Shown: positions 20,917-32,900 of the stretch, in pieces
How the letters are laid out: every line of letters begins with the position of its first letter
Numbering within the stretch: the stretch's first letter is position 1
Source: Candidatus Altimarinota bacterium
GTDB lineage: Bacteria > Patescibacteriota > Gracilibacteria > BD1-5 > UBA2023
Direction: 5' to 3'
DNA length: 64,000 bases
Assembly: GCA_014377305.1 (NCBI GenBank)
Contig: JACMPW010000008.1
Location: 39,906-103,905, forward strand
Notes under the pieces: generated by a model
Told to the model about the DNA's origin: nothing
Database searches by the model: none
What the model saw: the letters and a program-made list of their open reading frames with translations, nothing else
Position numbers and translations under genes: made by a program

Positions 20917-21834
20917 TTATTGGATAGAGGTGATCTTATCCGTAAATGATGAGAATGGGTAGGCTCCTTCAACCGTTGTATATTTTCCTGTTTTGACGTT
21001 AAGAAGGAGTGTCCCTGGAGTACCTCCCATGCCATATTTGTTCGCCTCAGCTGTCTCTGCGGTGAATATGGCCAGTGTATCTTTATTATCTACACAAGAC
21101 TGCCATTTTGTTGCATCGAGAGAGATTTTTTTGGCAATATCTCCGAGCTTGGATACTGGATATGGACTCCCCTGTTGCGTACCATCCATCACTGCATGAT
21201 AGAATCCAGTATATGCTGTATCTCCACCGAGCTTCTTCGCACACAGAGCACCGAGAGCCTTCGCCTCTGTACCAGGATGATTGACTCAACGATTATTTTT
21301 GAATGCGAATGCTACCTTATTTCCATATTGAGCCTTGAGTGACTCTTGTATCTTGGTATCGTGGTACTGCTTGATACAAAATGGACACTCCATATCAGAG
21401 TATTCGATAGCTATGATATCTGCAGTCTTACTCCCTTCGATAGATGCTCCGGAGAGAATAGTGGCCACATCAGTTGGAGTGAGAGTTGCACCTACTGCAG
21501 GAGTCGTAGGAGTAGCAATAGGAGCCTTGGCTCCACTCGTAAATGTTGAGATATACTTTTTCATCGCCTCGATATTGGATGGATTCTGTGGATCATTGAC
21601 AGAGAGATTCTGTGCCTGCGTCATGATATCGTAGTTTGCCTTGCCTCCGACTTTTGAGTATTCGATTTCGAGGAGTGCCTTTTTAACTCCTATTGGATCA
21701 AATGAGATACTTGATGGAAGAGAGAATGAGTTCCCGATGAGGAGAAAGAGTCCAAATACATTGAGGACAATGAGAACACCGAGGAGGATAGGGGTGATAC
21801 AGCTGGTTGTGCAAGATTCTGATTTACCGAACAT
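20917..21834 (-). CDS. DsbA-family thiol oxidoreductase, membrane-anchored
   Basis: 305 residues. One N-terminal hydrophobic helix (about residues 17-37) is preceded by a Cys pair (ESCTTSC). A Thr/Pro/Ala-rich linker follows, then a thioredoxin-fold domain with the CPFC active site (SDMECPFCIKQ). The cis-Pro loop is GMGGTPGTLLL. The domain layout matches DsbA/BdbD-type extracytoplasmic oxidoreductases that form or isomerise disulfides. TGA encodes Gly once (NNRGVNHPGT). Disulfide formation fits the Cys-rich exported proteins of this genome (inference). Confidence 0.85.
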
Positions 21835-21853
21835 AGGAGATAATAATAAAAAA

Positions 21854-21882
21854 TAGACGTCTCCATAATATGGGAACGTCTA
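21854..21882 (-). terminator. Hairpin in front of the DsbA-like gene
   Basis: On the minus strand, TAGACGTTCC...GGAGACGTCTA is followed by TTTTTTATTATT, a convincing terminator for transcripts coming from tsaD. The start codon of the DsbA-like gene lies only about 20 nt after it, so that gene either has its own start just downstream or is controlled by attenuation. Confidence 0.65.
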
Positions 21883-21884
21883 GT

Positions 21885-22068
21885 AAAAGCAAAACGAGAT
21901 AGAGAAAACCCTTTGACAATAACCAATAGAAATATATGAAATATGCAAGATTTCTCAAAAACAAGAAGTTCAAGGCAGAAAGATTTTTTCGAAAGGAGCT
22001 TACGAACCTGTAAATGTACCCCAAGGGTATTTCCTCAGCTCCGCTTCGGGGCACTGAGAAATAAATTT
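21885..22068 (-). other. Structured spacer between tsaD and the DsbA-like gene
   Basis: No supported gene. On the minus strand it contains a long imperfect hairpin, TTTCTCAG...CCCCGAAGCGG...CTGAGGAAA, followed by TACCC-TTG-GGGTA, directly after the tsaD stop. These may be a processing signal or a short structured RNA. I do not recognise an RNA family. Confidence 0.35.
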
Positions 22069-23067
22069 TTATAACGATGAAATTCATAGTTTTTCAGAAA
22101 TCGCTCTATACTCATAATATGCTCGAATACCTACCATCGCGGCATTATCCATCGAGTATATCGTCCGAGTGGGTGCGAGGAATGGTATATGAGATTCATC
22201 GGCATATTTTTGGATCTTATTTTTGATTTTAGTATTGGCACTCACACCGCCAGCAAGGAGGATCATTTTGGCATTTTTTTGTTCAGCAGCCCTCAGGAGT
22301 TTTTTGAATAATATATCCGTCACCACTTCTTCGAATTCATAGGCAATCTGTATTTTTTTGTCCTCGGTGAGTCACTCGGGTGTAGATATCTGGATATCGA
22401 TATATCGCTTCACCGCGCTCTTGAGTCCAGAGAACGAGAAGTCGAGGGACTCTTTTTCGAGCAAAACAAGTGGAAAAATTCCCTCATATTCTCAACCATA
22501 CTGGGTTGCAAGATCGGCAATTTTCTTTCACCCTGGGAAACCCATACCGAGCATCTTCGAGACCTTGTCGAAACACTCCCCTGCAGCATCATCATGCGTC
22601 TGTCCGATCATCTCGAGATCGAATAGTGAGTTCCACTGGTAGAGCTCAGTATGTCAGCCAGAAACCGTCAGAGTCACTGCAGGAAATATGATATCTGACT
22701 CCTTTCTCTCGAGGAGATTCGCGAATATATGGCTCTCGATATGGTCGATCCTGAGTATCGGTTTGTTCATCGAGAGGGCGAGAGTCTCGGCAACCACGAG
22801 ACCCGTGAGGAGTGATGGAGCAAGACCAGGACGATCAGTACAAGCGATCAGATCGATATCTGTGAGCTCTATCCCTGCATCATGCAGTGAATCATCGATA
22901 CATGGGAATATCGCATTCGCATGGCTACGAGCCGCTACCTCAGGAACAACACCACCTGTAACATCATGCTCGAGCTGAGTCCGAGTCGAGAGGGATATGC
23001 ACTCGTCGTCACGCATCACAGCGACAGAGGTATCATCACAGGATGTTTCGAAAGCGAGGATATACAT
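22069..23067 (-). CDS. tsaD: tRNA threonylcarbamoyladenosine transferase subunit TsaD
   Basis: 332 residues. It has the N-terminal ILAFETSCDDTSVAV, EVAARSHANAI (metal-site His), [44 protein letters not shown], and the C-terminal AGGVSANTKIK and IYSMDNAAMVGI. The second Gly of VSGGHT and the last of FPGG are TGA and are near-invariant in the family. TsaD with TsaB/TsaE/TsaC makes t6A37 in ANN-decoding tRNAs. The TGA at 22084 is also Gly; the real stop is the TAA at 22069. Confidence 0.95.
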
Positions 23068-23074
23068 GAGCGTG

Positions 23075-23102
23075 AGTATATAGAGAAATGTATTTTTGTG
23101 AA
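23075..23102 (-). promoter_or_regulatory. Promoter of tsaD (leaderless arrangement)
   Basis: TTCACA (23097-23102), 16 nt, TATACT (23075-23080), then 7 nt to the ATG at 23067. Confidence 0.5.
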
Positions 23103-23118
23103 AAATATTATATCTTTT

Positions 23119-26100
23119 CTACGCTGCCTCTTTCATTCCTGTCAGTTTTTTGAATTGAACTATAAGTGGATTTTCTTGAAGGAAAGTACGAATGTCAATA
23201 TATGGATCTTTACCTTCTGTTAATTTTCTTCAATTTTTTGCAATATATTCTGGAACTTGGCTCAAATATTCTGCAGGTTTCGCTGTAAGAAGTCATCCAT
23301 TGAATACAACTTGTGGTATACCGAATGAATCAACAGGACAGTCTTTTATTAAAATATTTTCTATCCATATAAGGTCAGGTCTATCCTTCGTCCATGCAAA
23401 AATCACATCTATTGGCTGTCCGTTATATGTTGTCATTCAGATTTTTGATTCTAATGGTCACAGATATTTATGTGGAGAAAGTTTTGGGCCTTCTTTAAAT
23501 CATAAATGAAATGATATATTCATTTTTGGATCAATTTGCATATGCTTTAGATCATCTAATCTTAGATGATTACTCATTCATTGAGGATCTGAAATATCAT
23601 AAGTATAACGCTCATGAAATTCATTGAATTTTGAATGGTCTTTGAGTCCATTTTCATCCAAAGCTCAGAGTTTCTTGCCCCAAATACCAGAAAAAGACTT
23701 AGGACCCATAGGATTGATTCAAACTGAATTAAAGGCTTCTTGTAATTCATTACTTACAACAGTTCATTTTGCATAACCAGCATCATTCCACTGCTCTCAT
23801 TTAGATAATCGAGCTCAATCTTGTGTTACATTATCCACTCCAGGAGCACAATGCCAATTTGCACCACTATCTGAAAAATAAAAATATCGTGGCTCTAATT
23901 TTCCATTCACAGATACATATCATAAAATAGTTTTTTTATTTCAAAAAGCATCTGTTAAATAGAATTCTTTTCAATTCACTGTGACTTTATGTATTGGTTT
24001 TGGAATTTCGGGATCATAGAAGAACTTATTTGCATCACCAGAAAGGTCATTGAACTTAATCTCATTATAATCAAATGCCCGCAATCATTTTTCCTGTTTT
24101 GGTGTTTTTACTTCTGGTGCTTTTTGACTTGGTTCAACATGAGAACCCCCTTTCTCCTTGAGTCATAAAGCATCTTTTATTTCTTTAAATTTTTTAGATA
24201 CTCTTGCTTTTATATCTAAACCTAGATCCTTATTGAGTCGTACCGATTCAATAAGCGCATCAATATTCGTTCTGATTTCAGAAATATTATTTTTTATGTT
24301 TCATTTGAGGAGTTTAATGATCTCTTCAATATTTTTTGTTATTTCAGAAGCTTTGTTTCAGAGTAATCTCACCACTTCGTCAAAATCACCGATAATCCTC
24401 TGAACTTGCTCAAAACTTCACTTTGGAACATCGGGATTATTTTTTAGCCAGTTTTCATACGCATCTTTATACGACTTCTTGAGAGCATCTCACTCAGTCT
24501 GATATCATCGTGCATATGCTTGGTTTGCGAACTGTCGTATATCGTTGTCTATTGAGTGATATGGCGGAGCATATACGGATTCTAGATATTTTTGTGGACT
24601 TTTTAGATAAGCTTCTCATTTTGTGAGAGCAAGAACTGGATCAGTCTTTGCCAGCTCCTTGATCTGACGGATATGGAATTGGTTGAGGAGAGCTTCTCAG
24701 AATTCTCGTGCATCGCTTGTTGCGAGTTGTCTCAAGTAACTCTCTGAAAATACTTTTTCATAATCAGATAATCGATCAAGAAGTACCTCAGTAGGATGCT
24801 TCATAGATTTTTCTACTCATCCTGCTATTCGGTCTTTATTTTTCAGATATTCATTAGGATTTTTGGCAACTCTTGCAAATCTATCTGCATCCTTCTTTTC
24901 AAATGCATCTTTGAGTTCCCTGAAAAGAGTATCGGAATCTGGGTGTGAATTCCTATCACTATGGTAGTACATGGCAACTTTTCTATATACTTTTTTAAAT
25001 CTTTCTGGAGTATCTATTCAACTCACATCAAAATTTTTCGGAGCATTACTTGGAATCCCTGATTCTTTCGCTTTTGCTTCAGGTTCTGGATTATTTGATT
25101 TTTCTCATGGAGATTGGCTCTTGGCTGATGACCCAGATACCTGTTCTTTTATTCTTTGTTCCAAGGATTCTATTTCTTTTTTTAAGCGTGCCTCATTCGC
25201 AAGTAGCCCGTCACTCGCTCACCCATGTGGAGTCCGAGCCATATCTTCTGACTTAGCGAGTTCTGCTTTCTTTTTCGCAAGTTCTGTTTCGAGTTCAGAG
25301 AGTGGTTTTTTTCATTCGGTTGTTTCTTTTGTAGTCTTTTTTGCTGCGATATTTTTCGCAAGCTTGTCTCTTTCATATTCTAGTGCTTCTTTAGCCTCTT
25401 GTATATATTTTAACTTTTCTGGATTTGTTTCATTTTTCATGGCATCACCAAAATCTTCAATACTTTTTTCAACTGTTTTTAGATTTTTTGCAGATACCCC
25501 TCATCTAATAGCACCTGAAGCAAGACGAAAACTCTTAGCTAGGGCTGCTCCGATAGCACTTTCCGCAGGGCCGTTCAATACAAATTCTCCAACTTTCCAT
25601 ATAAATGCATCTACTTTGGCCAATTTCGATGCATACTTTGCTGCAGCAATTTTTTCAGCAGGTTTTCCAAGTTTTACAGCTGCTTCTGCAGCACTTTCTG
25701 CTGTTTGTGCGACTGCCTTTCGTCCTCTTACGGTATTATTTAATACTCCAGCTCACCTTATAGGTAAGAGAATCCCAATAACTATTCCTGCGAGTTTTCC
25801 TATTGCATATGGATCGCCTTTTATCTGATCAAATCCTTGTGATAATGCACCCAATACCTGATCTTTTGTAAAATCCATACCACTTACCATATTCCATATC
25901 TTCTTTATTTCAGCATCCATTTTATTTTTATAGTCAGGATTGACTCACATATATTCTCCTATCGAACTGCCAGCATAGCGAGTAATAAAAATAGTAAGAT
26001 CAAGTGCTCATTTGATTGCTCAATAGACACCTTCCGCAGCTCAAACTAAAACTCAAGCCGTTCATTTCACTGTATTTACAACTGTAGTTGGAACATCCAT

Positions 26101-27027
26101 TATGGAGTTTTTCATAGCAACAAATGGATTGGGTTCTCCGAGTGTATGTCCAAGTGTTTTTTCAAGCCCACTTCGTATTTTTAGATATTGGCTTCTTTCT
26201 GTATCTGATAGGGGGACTCAATTAAGACTCGTATCAAGATTCTTGATCATCTCACTTGCTTGATTTTTGATATTTTGATTACTCCGCTCATATATCTTTT
26301 TTCCTGATTCTCATCCAGCTAGATTTACTAGATCATCTGCGAGTGCGTTGAAAAACCCTGTATTCTCATCTCTATGTTTTTTGAGATCACTGAAACTATT
26401 TTGTATTCCTGTCAACTTAAATTCAAATGAACTGAGTATCTTTCAGACATCTTTCCTAGGTATTTCTACAGAAGCGGTTGGTAAAGGGGCACTAGTTTTG
26501 TTTTTTATTCATCATTTTTCAGTATTTTTATTTATAAGTGTTGCTGTAGTGCTCTTATTTTGTGCTACTGGCATGGCACTGTGTACATTGTTTGCGATTC
26601 CCATCTTTTTCATGGTCTCTGGTCAGGCAATACCGTCCTTCTCAAGTCAATTATTTCCCTGGTATTCAATAAGTGCCTTGAAAGTATCAGGTCAGAATGA
26701 TCCATCAGGTTGTACTCATAGAATCTTCTGAAGTGCCATTACTCACTCAGATCCTCCAAGATACTGCTTATTTGCCTCCCCATAATCCTTAATAATGAAA
26801 TCTTTGAGTTGTCACTTGATTGCAAGTGTAATATTTGCCTTTTTACTCTCGTAGAGCTTCCTCATAATTCTTGCTTCTTCTTGGGTGAGATGAGAATCTG
26901 CAACGAGCTTGGTAAAGTCGGGCGTTGTTTTAGTGTATATAACCTCTTCTGTTACCCCCCCCCACCCCCCTGATTCCCCTGATGCATGGAGGCATTGTAG
27001 TTTTGTGTGCGGAATTAGTGCGTACAT
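23119..27027 (-). CDS. 1302-residue multidomain protein with peptidoglycan-binding-like and J-like segments
   Basis: One ORF under TGA=Gly from the ATG at 27027 to the TAG at 23119, with several dozen TGAs. Near residues 90-140 there is a PG_binding_1-like repeat (VMALQKILGVQPDGSFGPDTFKALIEYQ, then GLEKDGIAGPETMKKMG). Hydrophobic stretches around residues 335-440 could insert in membranes. Long charged coiled-coil follows (about 560-680). A segment like a J domain (RKVAMYYHSDRNSHP, with HSD in place of HPD) lies near residue 710. The last 250 residues form an unrecognised globular domain. The gene is more AT-rich than its neighbours. An exported or injected effector or a surface protein is possible; no function can be assigned. 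Confidence 0.7.
26955..26970. repeat. C9-A-C6 homopolymer tract in the 1302-residue gene
   Basis: On the plus strand nine C, one A, six C; on the coding strand GGGGGGTGGGGGGGGG near codons 20-24. Such tracts are prone to slippage. A change of one base would shift the frame at the N-terminus of the large protein. Confidence 0.9.
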
Positions 27028-27096
27028 ATATGGTATAGTTTATTGATATTTCATTAACTATACTATATTCATAATTTTTTTGCAAATATTGCTATC

Positions 27097-29106
27097 CTAT
27101 ATAATTCCATGATCCCGCAGTGTCTCCACTTGAGCAATATTACAGATTTTGGATATTTCTGCAGATGATATATCCTTGATTCCATTCACACTTCCTGCGA
27201 GTTTCAGGAGCTTGCGTCGTGTGACAGGGCCGATTCCTGGGAGCTCTTCGAGGATATTTTTTTTCATAGCTTTGGTTCTGGCAGATCTATTCGCTGTGAT
27301 GGAGAATCGGTGTGATTCATCTCGAGCCTTCTGGAGTACCATGAGCTCTGGAGTTCCATGTTCGAATAGGATAGGAACAGAACTACTGGGGATAAAAATC
27401 TCTTCTTCTCGCTTGGCGATAGAACAGATTGGAGGAATTGGTATCTGTCATTCCTGCGTAGGCGCCCCGAAGGAAGTATCCTTAGGGTGCAGGAATCCAT
27501 GCTCGATATTTTCAGAAACCTGGATCGACACACTTCACGATGGGATGCTGTGTTCTGTTTGCGATGACGGATCTATAGGCTCATTCTTACTTTTCCATAT
27601 CCCCTCTTTGATCCCTGATACTGCTGACGATAGTTGTCATTTTCCTCCATCGATTATGATGAGGTGAGGGAGATTATCTTGCTCTATCCCCTCGATCGTC
27701 CGTCGCATCATCACCTCACGATGTGAGGCATAGTCATCGATCATTCCATCATCAAGTGTCTTGATCTTGTACTTGCGGTATCTCGATGGATCCGGTTTTC
27801 CGTTGACTATAGCAACTCGACTCGCATAGGTGAAGTGTCCATCCGTATGCGATATATCGTAGCACTCGAACACGATCTCTCACTTCGCAGGAACTGGATA
27901 TGAGAGTCGTTCCAACACATTGACCATATGTGCTCTCGTGAGACTCTTATTCTCCAGTGTGGCGAGCTCTCTCTTGTACGCATACTCTCGGAGCTGATCC
28001 CGAGTGAAGTCAAGGAGATTTTTTTTGGGTCATATTTTCGGTATTTCGAGTTGGATTTTTTGTCATTTTAGGAATTCGACAAATGCCGTATCAACGAAAT
28101 CTTTCGGGCAAAGTAATATATCAGGAAAATCTGGAGTATCAGCCTCATCGATAGAGACATATTGTCGCATCAAGAATGCGATCATGATATCTTCTCACTC
28201 GTCGATAGAGCTCGCCACCTCATGACGAAAAACCCCAATAATCTGAGCTCATCTCACTTGTGTGAGTGCTATATATGTTTTATCATACTTTTCATACTGT
28301 ATACATACATCGATATCTCCATCGACGATATCCCTGACTTTTTGTCGCTCATGCAGACCTCGGAGTGCCGTGATGGTTTCTTTGATACTCTGAGCCTCTT
28401 CGAACTCCTGATTCTCTGCCCGTGACCGCATATTCGCCTCGAGATCCGCGAATACGGTACTCGATTCCCCCGAGAGAAATGCTTGTACACGAGCAATATT
28501 GCTACTATGTTCATCTATCTTCGAGCTATGGAGCATACAGGGAGCTGGACAAAGACCGATATAATAGTCGATACATGGGAGTGTTCTCCCTGCTTTGTCG
28601 GTCACTTGTATATTATCGTTTCTTTTGGCGAACTTCACACGACAGTTCCTGATGCGAAATATCCGACGCAATGCTCGTACTGATTGCTCCACTGCGGATA
28701 CATATGGACCAAAATATATCCCACCATCTCGGATCTTCTGACGAGTCTTGATGAGTTCTGGAACTGGAGAATTTGTGATCTTGAGATAGGCAAGATTCTT
28801 GTCATCTTTCATCAATATATTGTATTTGGGCGTGAGATGCTTGATAATATTGGTCTCGAGTACGAGTGCCTCGACCTCCGTCTGGCATGTGATTATCTCG
28901 ATATCTGCGATCTTGGCTACCATCTGACGCTTGGCCACTGAGAGATCATTCGTCTTGACAAAATAGCTTCCCACTCGACTTTTGAGACTCTTCGCCTTAC
29001 CAACATACATCACTCCCCCTTTTGTATCTTTCATCTGATAGACTCATGGTATTTTTGGGAGGTTTTGGAGTATTTTTTCTAGATGTTCTGAGATAGTTGA
29101 TTTCAC
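27097..29106 (-). CDS. uvrC: UvrABC system protein C
   Basis: 669 residues from the GTG at 29106. The GIY-YIG domain is at the N-terminus (LPKIPGVYQMKD, VMYVGKAKSLKSRVGSYF), with TGA for the Gly of IPGVY. The UVR motif (QEFEEAQSIKETI) follows, then the RNase H-like endonuclease part (FECYDISHTDG, HLIIIDGGKGQLSSA) and C-terminal HhH motifs (LEELPGIGPVTRRKLLKLAGS). UvrC makes both incisions in nucleotide excision repair. The GTG start is preferred over the ATG at 29034 because it restores the conserved N-terminus and has a -10 box 6 nt before it. Residues about 512-553 are an unusual insertion encoded by a palindromic DNA element. Confidence 0.93.
27446..27570. repeat. Palindromic repeat-like element inserted in frame in uvrC
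   Basis: About 125 bp bounded by GTCAT...ATGAC, with nested inverted repeats. ATTCCTGC (27450-27457) pairs with GCAGGAAT (27489-27496) and encloses a GCCCCGAAGGA...TCCTTAGGGT hairpin. ATCCA...TGGAT and CACA...TGTG pairs follow. The style (GTCATTCCTGCG...GCAGGAATCC) is that of mobile intergenic palindromic repeats. Here it is read through as codons in the uvrC frame. Confidence 0.6.
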
Positions 29107-29112
29107 AAGAAC

Positions 29113-29140
29113 ATAGTAGCAAAAATATAGAAAAGAGCAA
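29113..29140 (-). promoter_or_regulatory. Promoter of uvrC (leaderless, GTG start)
   Basis: TTGCTC (29135-29140), 16 nt, TACTAT (29113-29118), then GTTCTT and the GTG at 29106. It decides between the GTG and the ATG 72 nt downstream. Confidence 0.5.
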
Positions 29141-29143
29141 ATT

Positions 29144-29171
29144 TTGACTCTGTATCGTTTTTAGATATACT
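29144..29171 (+). promoter_or_regulatory. Promoter of the short dnaJ-like gene
   Basis: TTGACT (29144-29149), 16 nt, TATACT (29166-29171). The start codon lies 27 nt after the -10 box, so this transcript has a short leader, unlike several other genes here. No heat-shock element was seen. Confidence 0.55.
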
Positions 29172-29198
29172 GCTCTTCTACTATATCAATACCAAACT

Positions 29199-29900
29199 AT
29201 GACAAAAGACTATTACGCAATACTCGGAGTATCGAAGACGGCTACTGAGGTAGAGATCAAAAAAGCCTACAAAAAGAAGGCAATGGAACATCATCCAGAT
29301 AAGAACGCTGGCGACAAAAAAGCAGAAGCAAAATTCAAGGAGGCCAATGAAGCCTATCAGACACTCAGCGACAAGACCAAACGCAAAAACTACGACCAGT
29401 TCAGCTCTGCCGAGGGAAGTCCTTTTGGCTGATCAGGCGGTGGCAATCCATTCGGTGGAGGACAGAGGAAATCACAATCGAGACAACAATCGGGTGGATT
29501 CGAGGATATGTTTTCTCAGTTCGGTGGTGGAGGTGATGTCGAGTTCGATATCGGAGACCTCTTTAGTAGTGGTGGGCGAGCCCAATCTCGACAACAACCG
29601 AGAGAGCCAGAACAACAGAAAGAAATAGTGAATCTCGATGTCACAGAAACCGTCTTGATCCCATTTTTCGACTTCCTCTACGACACATCTATTTCAGTGA
29701 AAACTGTCTATGGTAAAGTCCTGACGCTGAAGGTCAAGGCAGGAACCAAGCCGGGAACTCGGTTCAAGGTATCATGAAAGGGGCGTAGCCAAGATGGCAA
29801 AACTGGTGATATGTTCGTTGTCGTGGATGCGAAGATGCCACGGACTCCACTCGAACCCAATATAGCGAAGATGATAGAGGCAATCAGATACCAGATCTAG
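29199..29900 (+). CDS. Short DnaJ/CbpA-like co-chaperone without zinc finger
   Basis: 233 residues. The complete J domain has the HPD motif ([34 protein letters not shown]). A Gly/Phe/Gln-rich linker follows ([12 protein letters not shown]), with a TGA-encoded Gly inside the glycine run. One C-terminal substrate-binding domain of the DnaJ type is present ([28 protein letters not shown]). The zinc-finger region and the second C-terminal domain are absent, so it is CbpA-like and shorter than usual. It stimulates DnaK ATPase and delivers clients. No dnaK is in the window. Confidence 0.88.
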
Positions 29901-29936
29901 TTTTTCTCTTGCAAAGAGAATGATAAAATCTATACT

Positions 29937-29963
29937 AGGAGACATATTCTATGTCTCCTTTTT
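29937..29963 (+). terminator. Hairpin with T run between dnaJ-like and macroglobulin genes
   Basis: AGGAGACATA-TTC-TATGTCTCCT followed by TTTT, ending one base before the ATG of the alpha-2-macroglobulin gene. It fits an intrinsic terminator for the upstream gene. A TATACT at 29931-29936 partly precedes it and may be the -10 box of the large gene. Confidence 0.65.
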
Positions 29964-32900
29964 ATGCAAAAAATATCGCAATATTTACTCATCATCTTGG
30001 CAACTCTGGCAGTTGTTATACTCGGATATTATGCATATAGTCTAGCAACAACGACTCTCGTATTCTCGACGGTATGAGCCGATAGGCAAACTGGTAAAAA
30101 TCTCATAGTAGCACTCGACAAACCATGGCTCGCAACTAGTGCCTATGATGGCTATCTCGATCCTGAAGCCATAAAATGAGCCATAACTAAAAATGGAAAA
30201 ATATGGAATCCAACGGTATCTGGAGAATCCAATTTTATCGTGACTGGTGCAGCTATCGAAATATCACCAACAAATTGGGTCAAATGAGATACTATAGTGA
30301 TCGATGCGAAAAAATATAACCATACAACAACGAGAAAATGGGAACTCGGGAGAGATATATCACTCACCTATTCTGATGATCCAAAAGGAATAGAAACCAA
30401 GAGAATCTGACTCCCAAGAGATATGATCTATGAGATCACAATGTATGGATACGGCAATCTCGGCGTATCAGATGTACGATGGTATATCAAAAAAATGGGT
30501 ACCGATACCAATTGTGGTGGACTCAGTAGCTGGGACCCAGGAATCTGGATCCATGTAGATACAAAAACAATCGAAACACATATAGTCAGTCAGAAAAAAG
30601 TCTGAACATATAGACTCGAACTCGATGAATATCCGAGTAATAGCTGTATCATGGCAACTCTTGCATGAGATGAACAATCAATCTCATTTGCTCCACTTGA
30701 TCCATTCACAGCAACTAGTATCGTCACAGATATACTCTCTCCAGAATACGATATGCGGAGTCGGATCGAGTTTCATTTTTCGACCGATGTATTCGCAGAT
30801 ACTGGGGCACTCTATAATCGTGAATATATGGAGAATCGCCAGCTCTCCAAGATAGCATTCCTGAAGCATCTATCGATATCTGGCAATATTTCTATTGCAG
30901 AATCAGATATAGAGCTCTCACCGAATAGAGCGGTCATATATACCAATCTCACCGAGTGACAAGGCTATCATATCTCACTCGATAATATAGATGATATATA
31001 TGGTCGTACTACGAGCACAGCTCAGGATATCACAGCCAAGGCAATCCCGTCACTCTCTGTGAAGATCGCGGGTAACAAGACCATAATCAAATATGGAGAT
31101 CCGATACTCGCGAAACTCTACCGGAGTCAGTGAGTCAAAAATGAGTATGCAATCAAACTCTGTCAGGTATCATCCGAGTGATATGCGAGAGTCGAGCGAA
31201 TCAATGAGCTCAGAAACAAGGAATATATACCAGTAGTCTATAGTCTCTTATCAGGAAATGAAGTATCAAATTGTGTGAAAAAATCAATAGTGATGTCGAC
31301 TGGTTCTGTGATATCGAGTTTTGATGTGAATTGATTCTATCCAAAGTGACTTGCTCCAGGACTCTATGTGATGGTATTTGCCGATGTATGAGATATCTCT
31401 AACCTAGAAAAATGGGTAGCACCAAGAGCATTCTCAGTAGTGGACACACATCTCACGATGAAACTCGACACCACTGGAAAAATACAGATACTAGCAACCG
31501 ATATCCGTACTGGAGAACCACGCCAAGCACAAGATATCACTCTGCGTGAGAACATATCACAACTCTATACACAAAACTGGAATCAAGGTAAACAATCCTA
31601 TGATATTGCCTATACTCCCCTCTCGGCTCTCTCATGGTGAACTGGTATCACGCTCGGAAAAACAAGCTGAGATGGTGTGCTACAAAAAGATACTATTACT
31701 CTCGCAGATGGTAGTCAGTACAATCCCTATAATCTCACGAATGAGTGGGGTGACTATGAGTGACGCTATAGCTCATTCATAGCACTATCGAGATGAACTG
31801 GACACTTCGGATATGTGGTGAGCACCTGGAATGATGGTATCACGGGATGGAATTTTGGTATGAGAGAGACTGACTATGGTTGGGAGAATAGGTCACTCTA
31901 TAGTATGTATGTCCATACCGATCGCAGGCTCTATCTCCCAGGTGAGACGGTCTATATCAAGGGATATATCCGTAAAAATCAGAAAACCCTCACCATACCA
32001 GAGTGAGAACAATTCGATATCACGATATCCAATCAAGCGTGAAAAGAGATAGGCAAGAAACGCGTGAAAAGTAACAGTTTTGGATCAATAGCTACAGAGC
32101 TCACTCTGACTCAAGATGCTACTCTCGGATCATATAGTGTATATATACAATCTGTAAAGGATCCGAATACCTATATTACCAATGGATATACTACCTTTCA
32201 AGTAGAGATATTCAAGAATCCAACATTCACTGCTCTCGTACAACTCTCGAGTCCGCAAGTAAAAAACGGAATCATCGAAAATATACGAGAAGTCACCAAT
32301 ACTGATGCAGCAAATCCTTGGTATGAAAAAGCATACAAATCCAATATAACGATCGAGTGAAATATAAAGGCTTATTATTATAATGGTGCTCAGATAAAAA
32401 GTATACCATTCACCTACCGTATATACAAGAGTGTGCACTATGATATGAGCGATTGGGGAGATTGTTTTTGGGGATGTTATTATGAGCCAATACCAGAGTT
32501 CTATACCGAGGGCACAGGATCTATCGATGCTGATGGATATGGGGTACTCCGGACAGATGTGGAGTTCTCATCATTCTCAGATGACTATATATACACGGCT
32601 GAGGTGACTATAATGGACCCCCTCACTGGAGAGACAGTAGTGACTCCAGCAACTCTCCTCGTCGCACTCGGGCATGAGTACAAGATGTACGATAGGAACA
32701 ATCCCCTCAAGGCCACTCTATCGAGTAGGATGATACAACCTGGTACTCCGATAGCTGCGACTATAGCACCCAAACATGGCAAATGGGATCAGACGATGGC
32801 AAACAAATACAAGTACGAACTGATCCACCGTGTCTATACGGCTGAGCAGATATCTACTCTACGGGGAGAATCGGCACCTGTAACTCATACCATAGATATA

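Noticed and set aside
24971..25828. 285-codon open frame on the plus strand
   Set aside because: It lies antisense within the 1302-residue gene. Its Ser/Phe/Ala composition is what the complement of a Glu/Lys/Ala-rich coiled coil gives. No domain is recognised.
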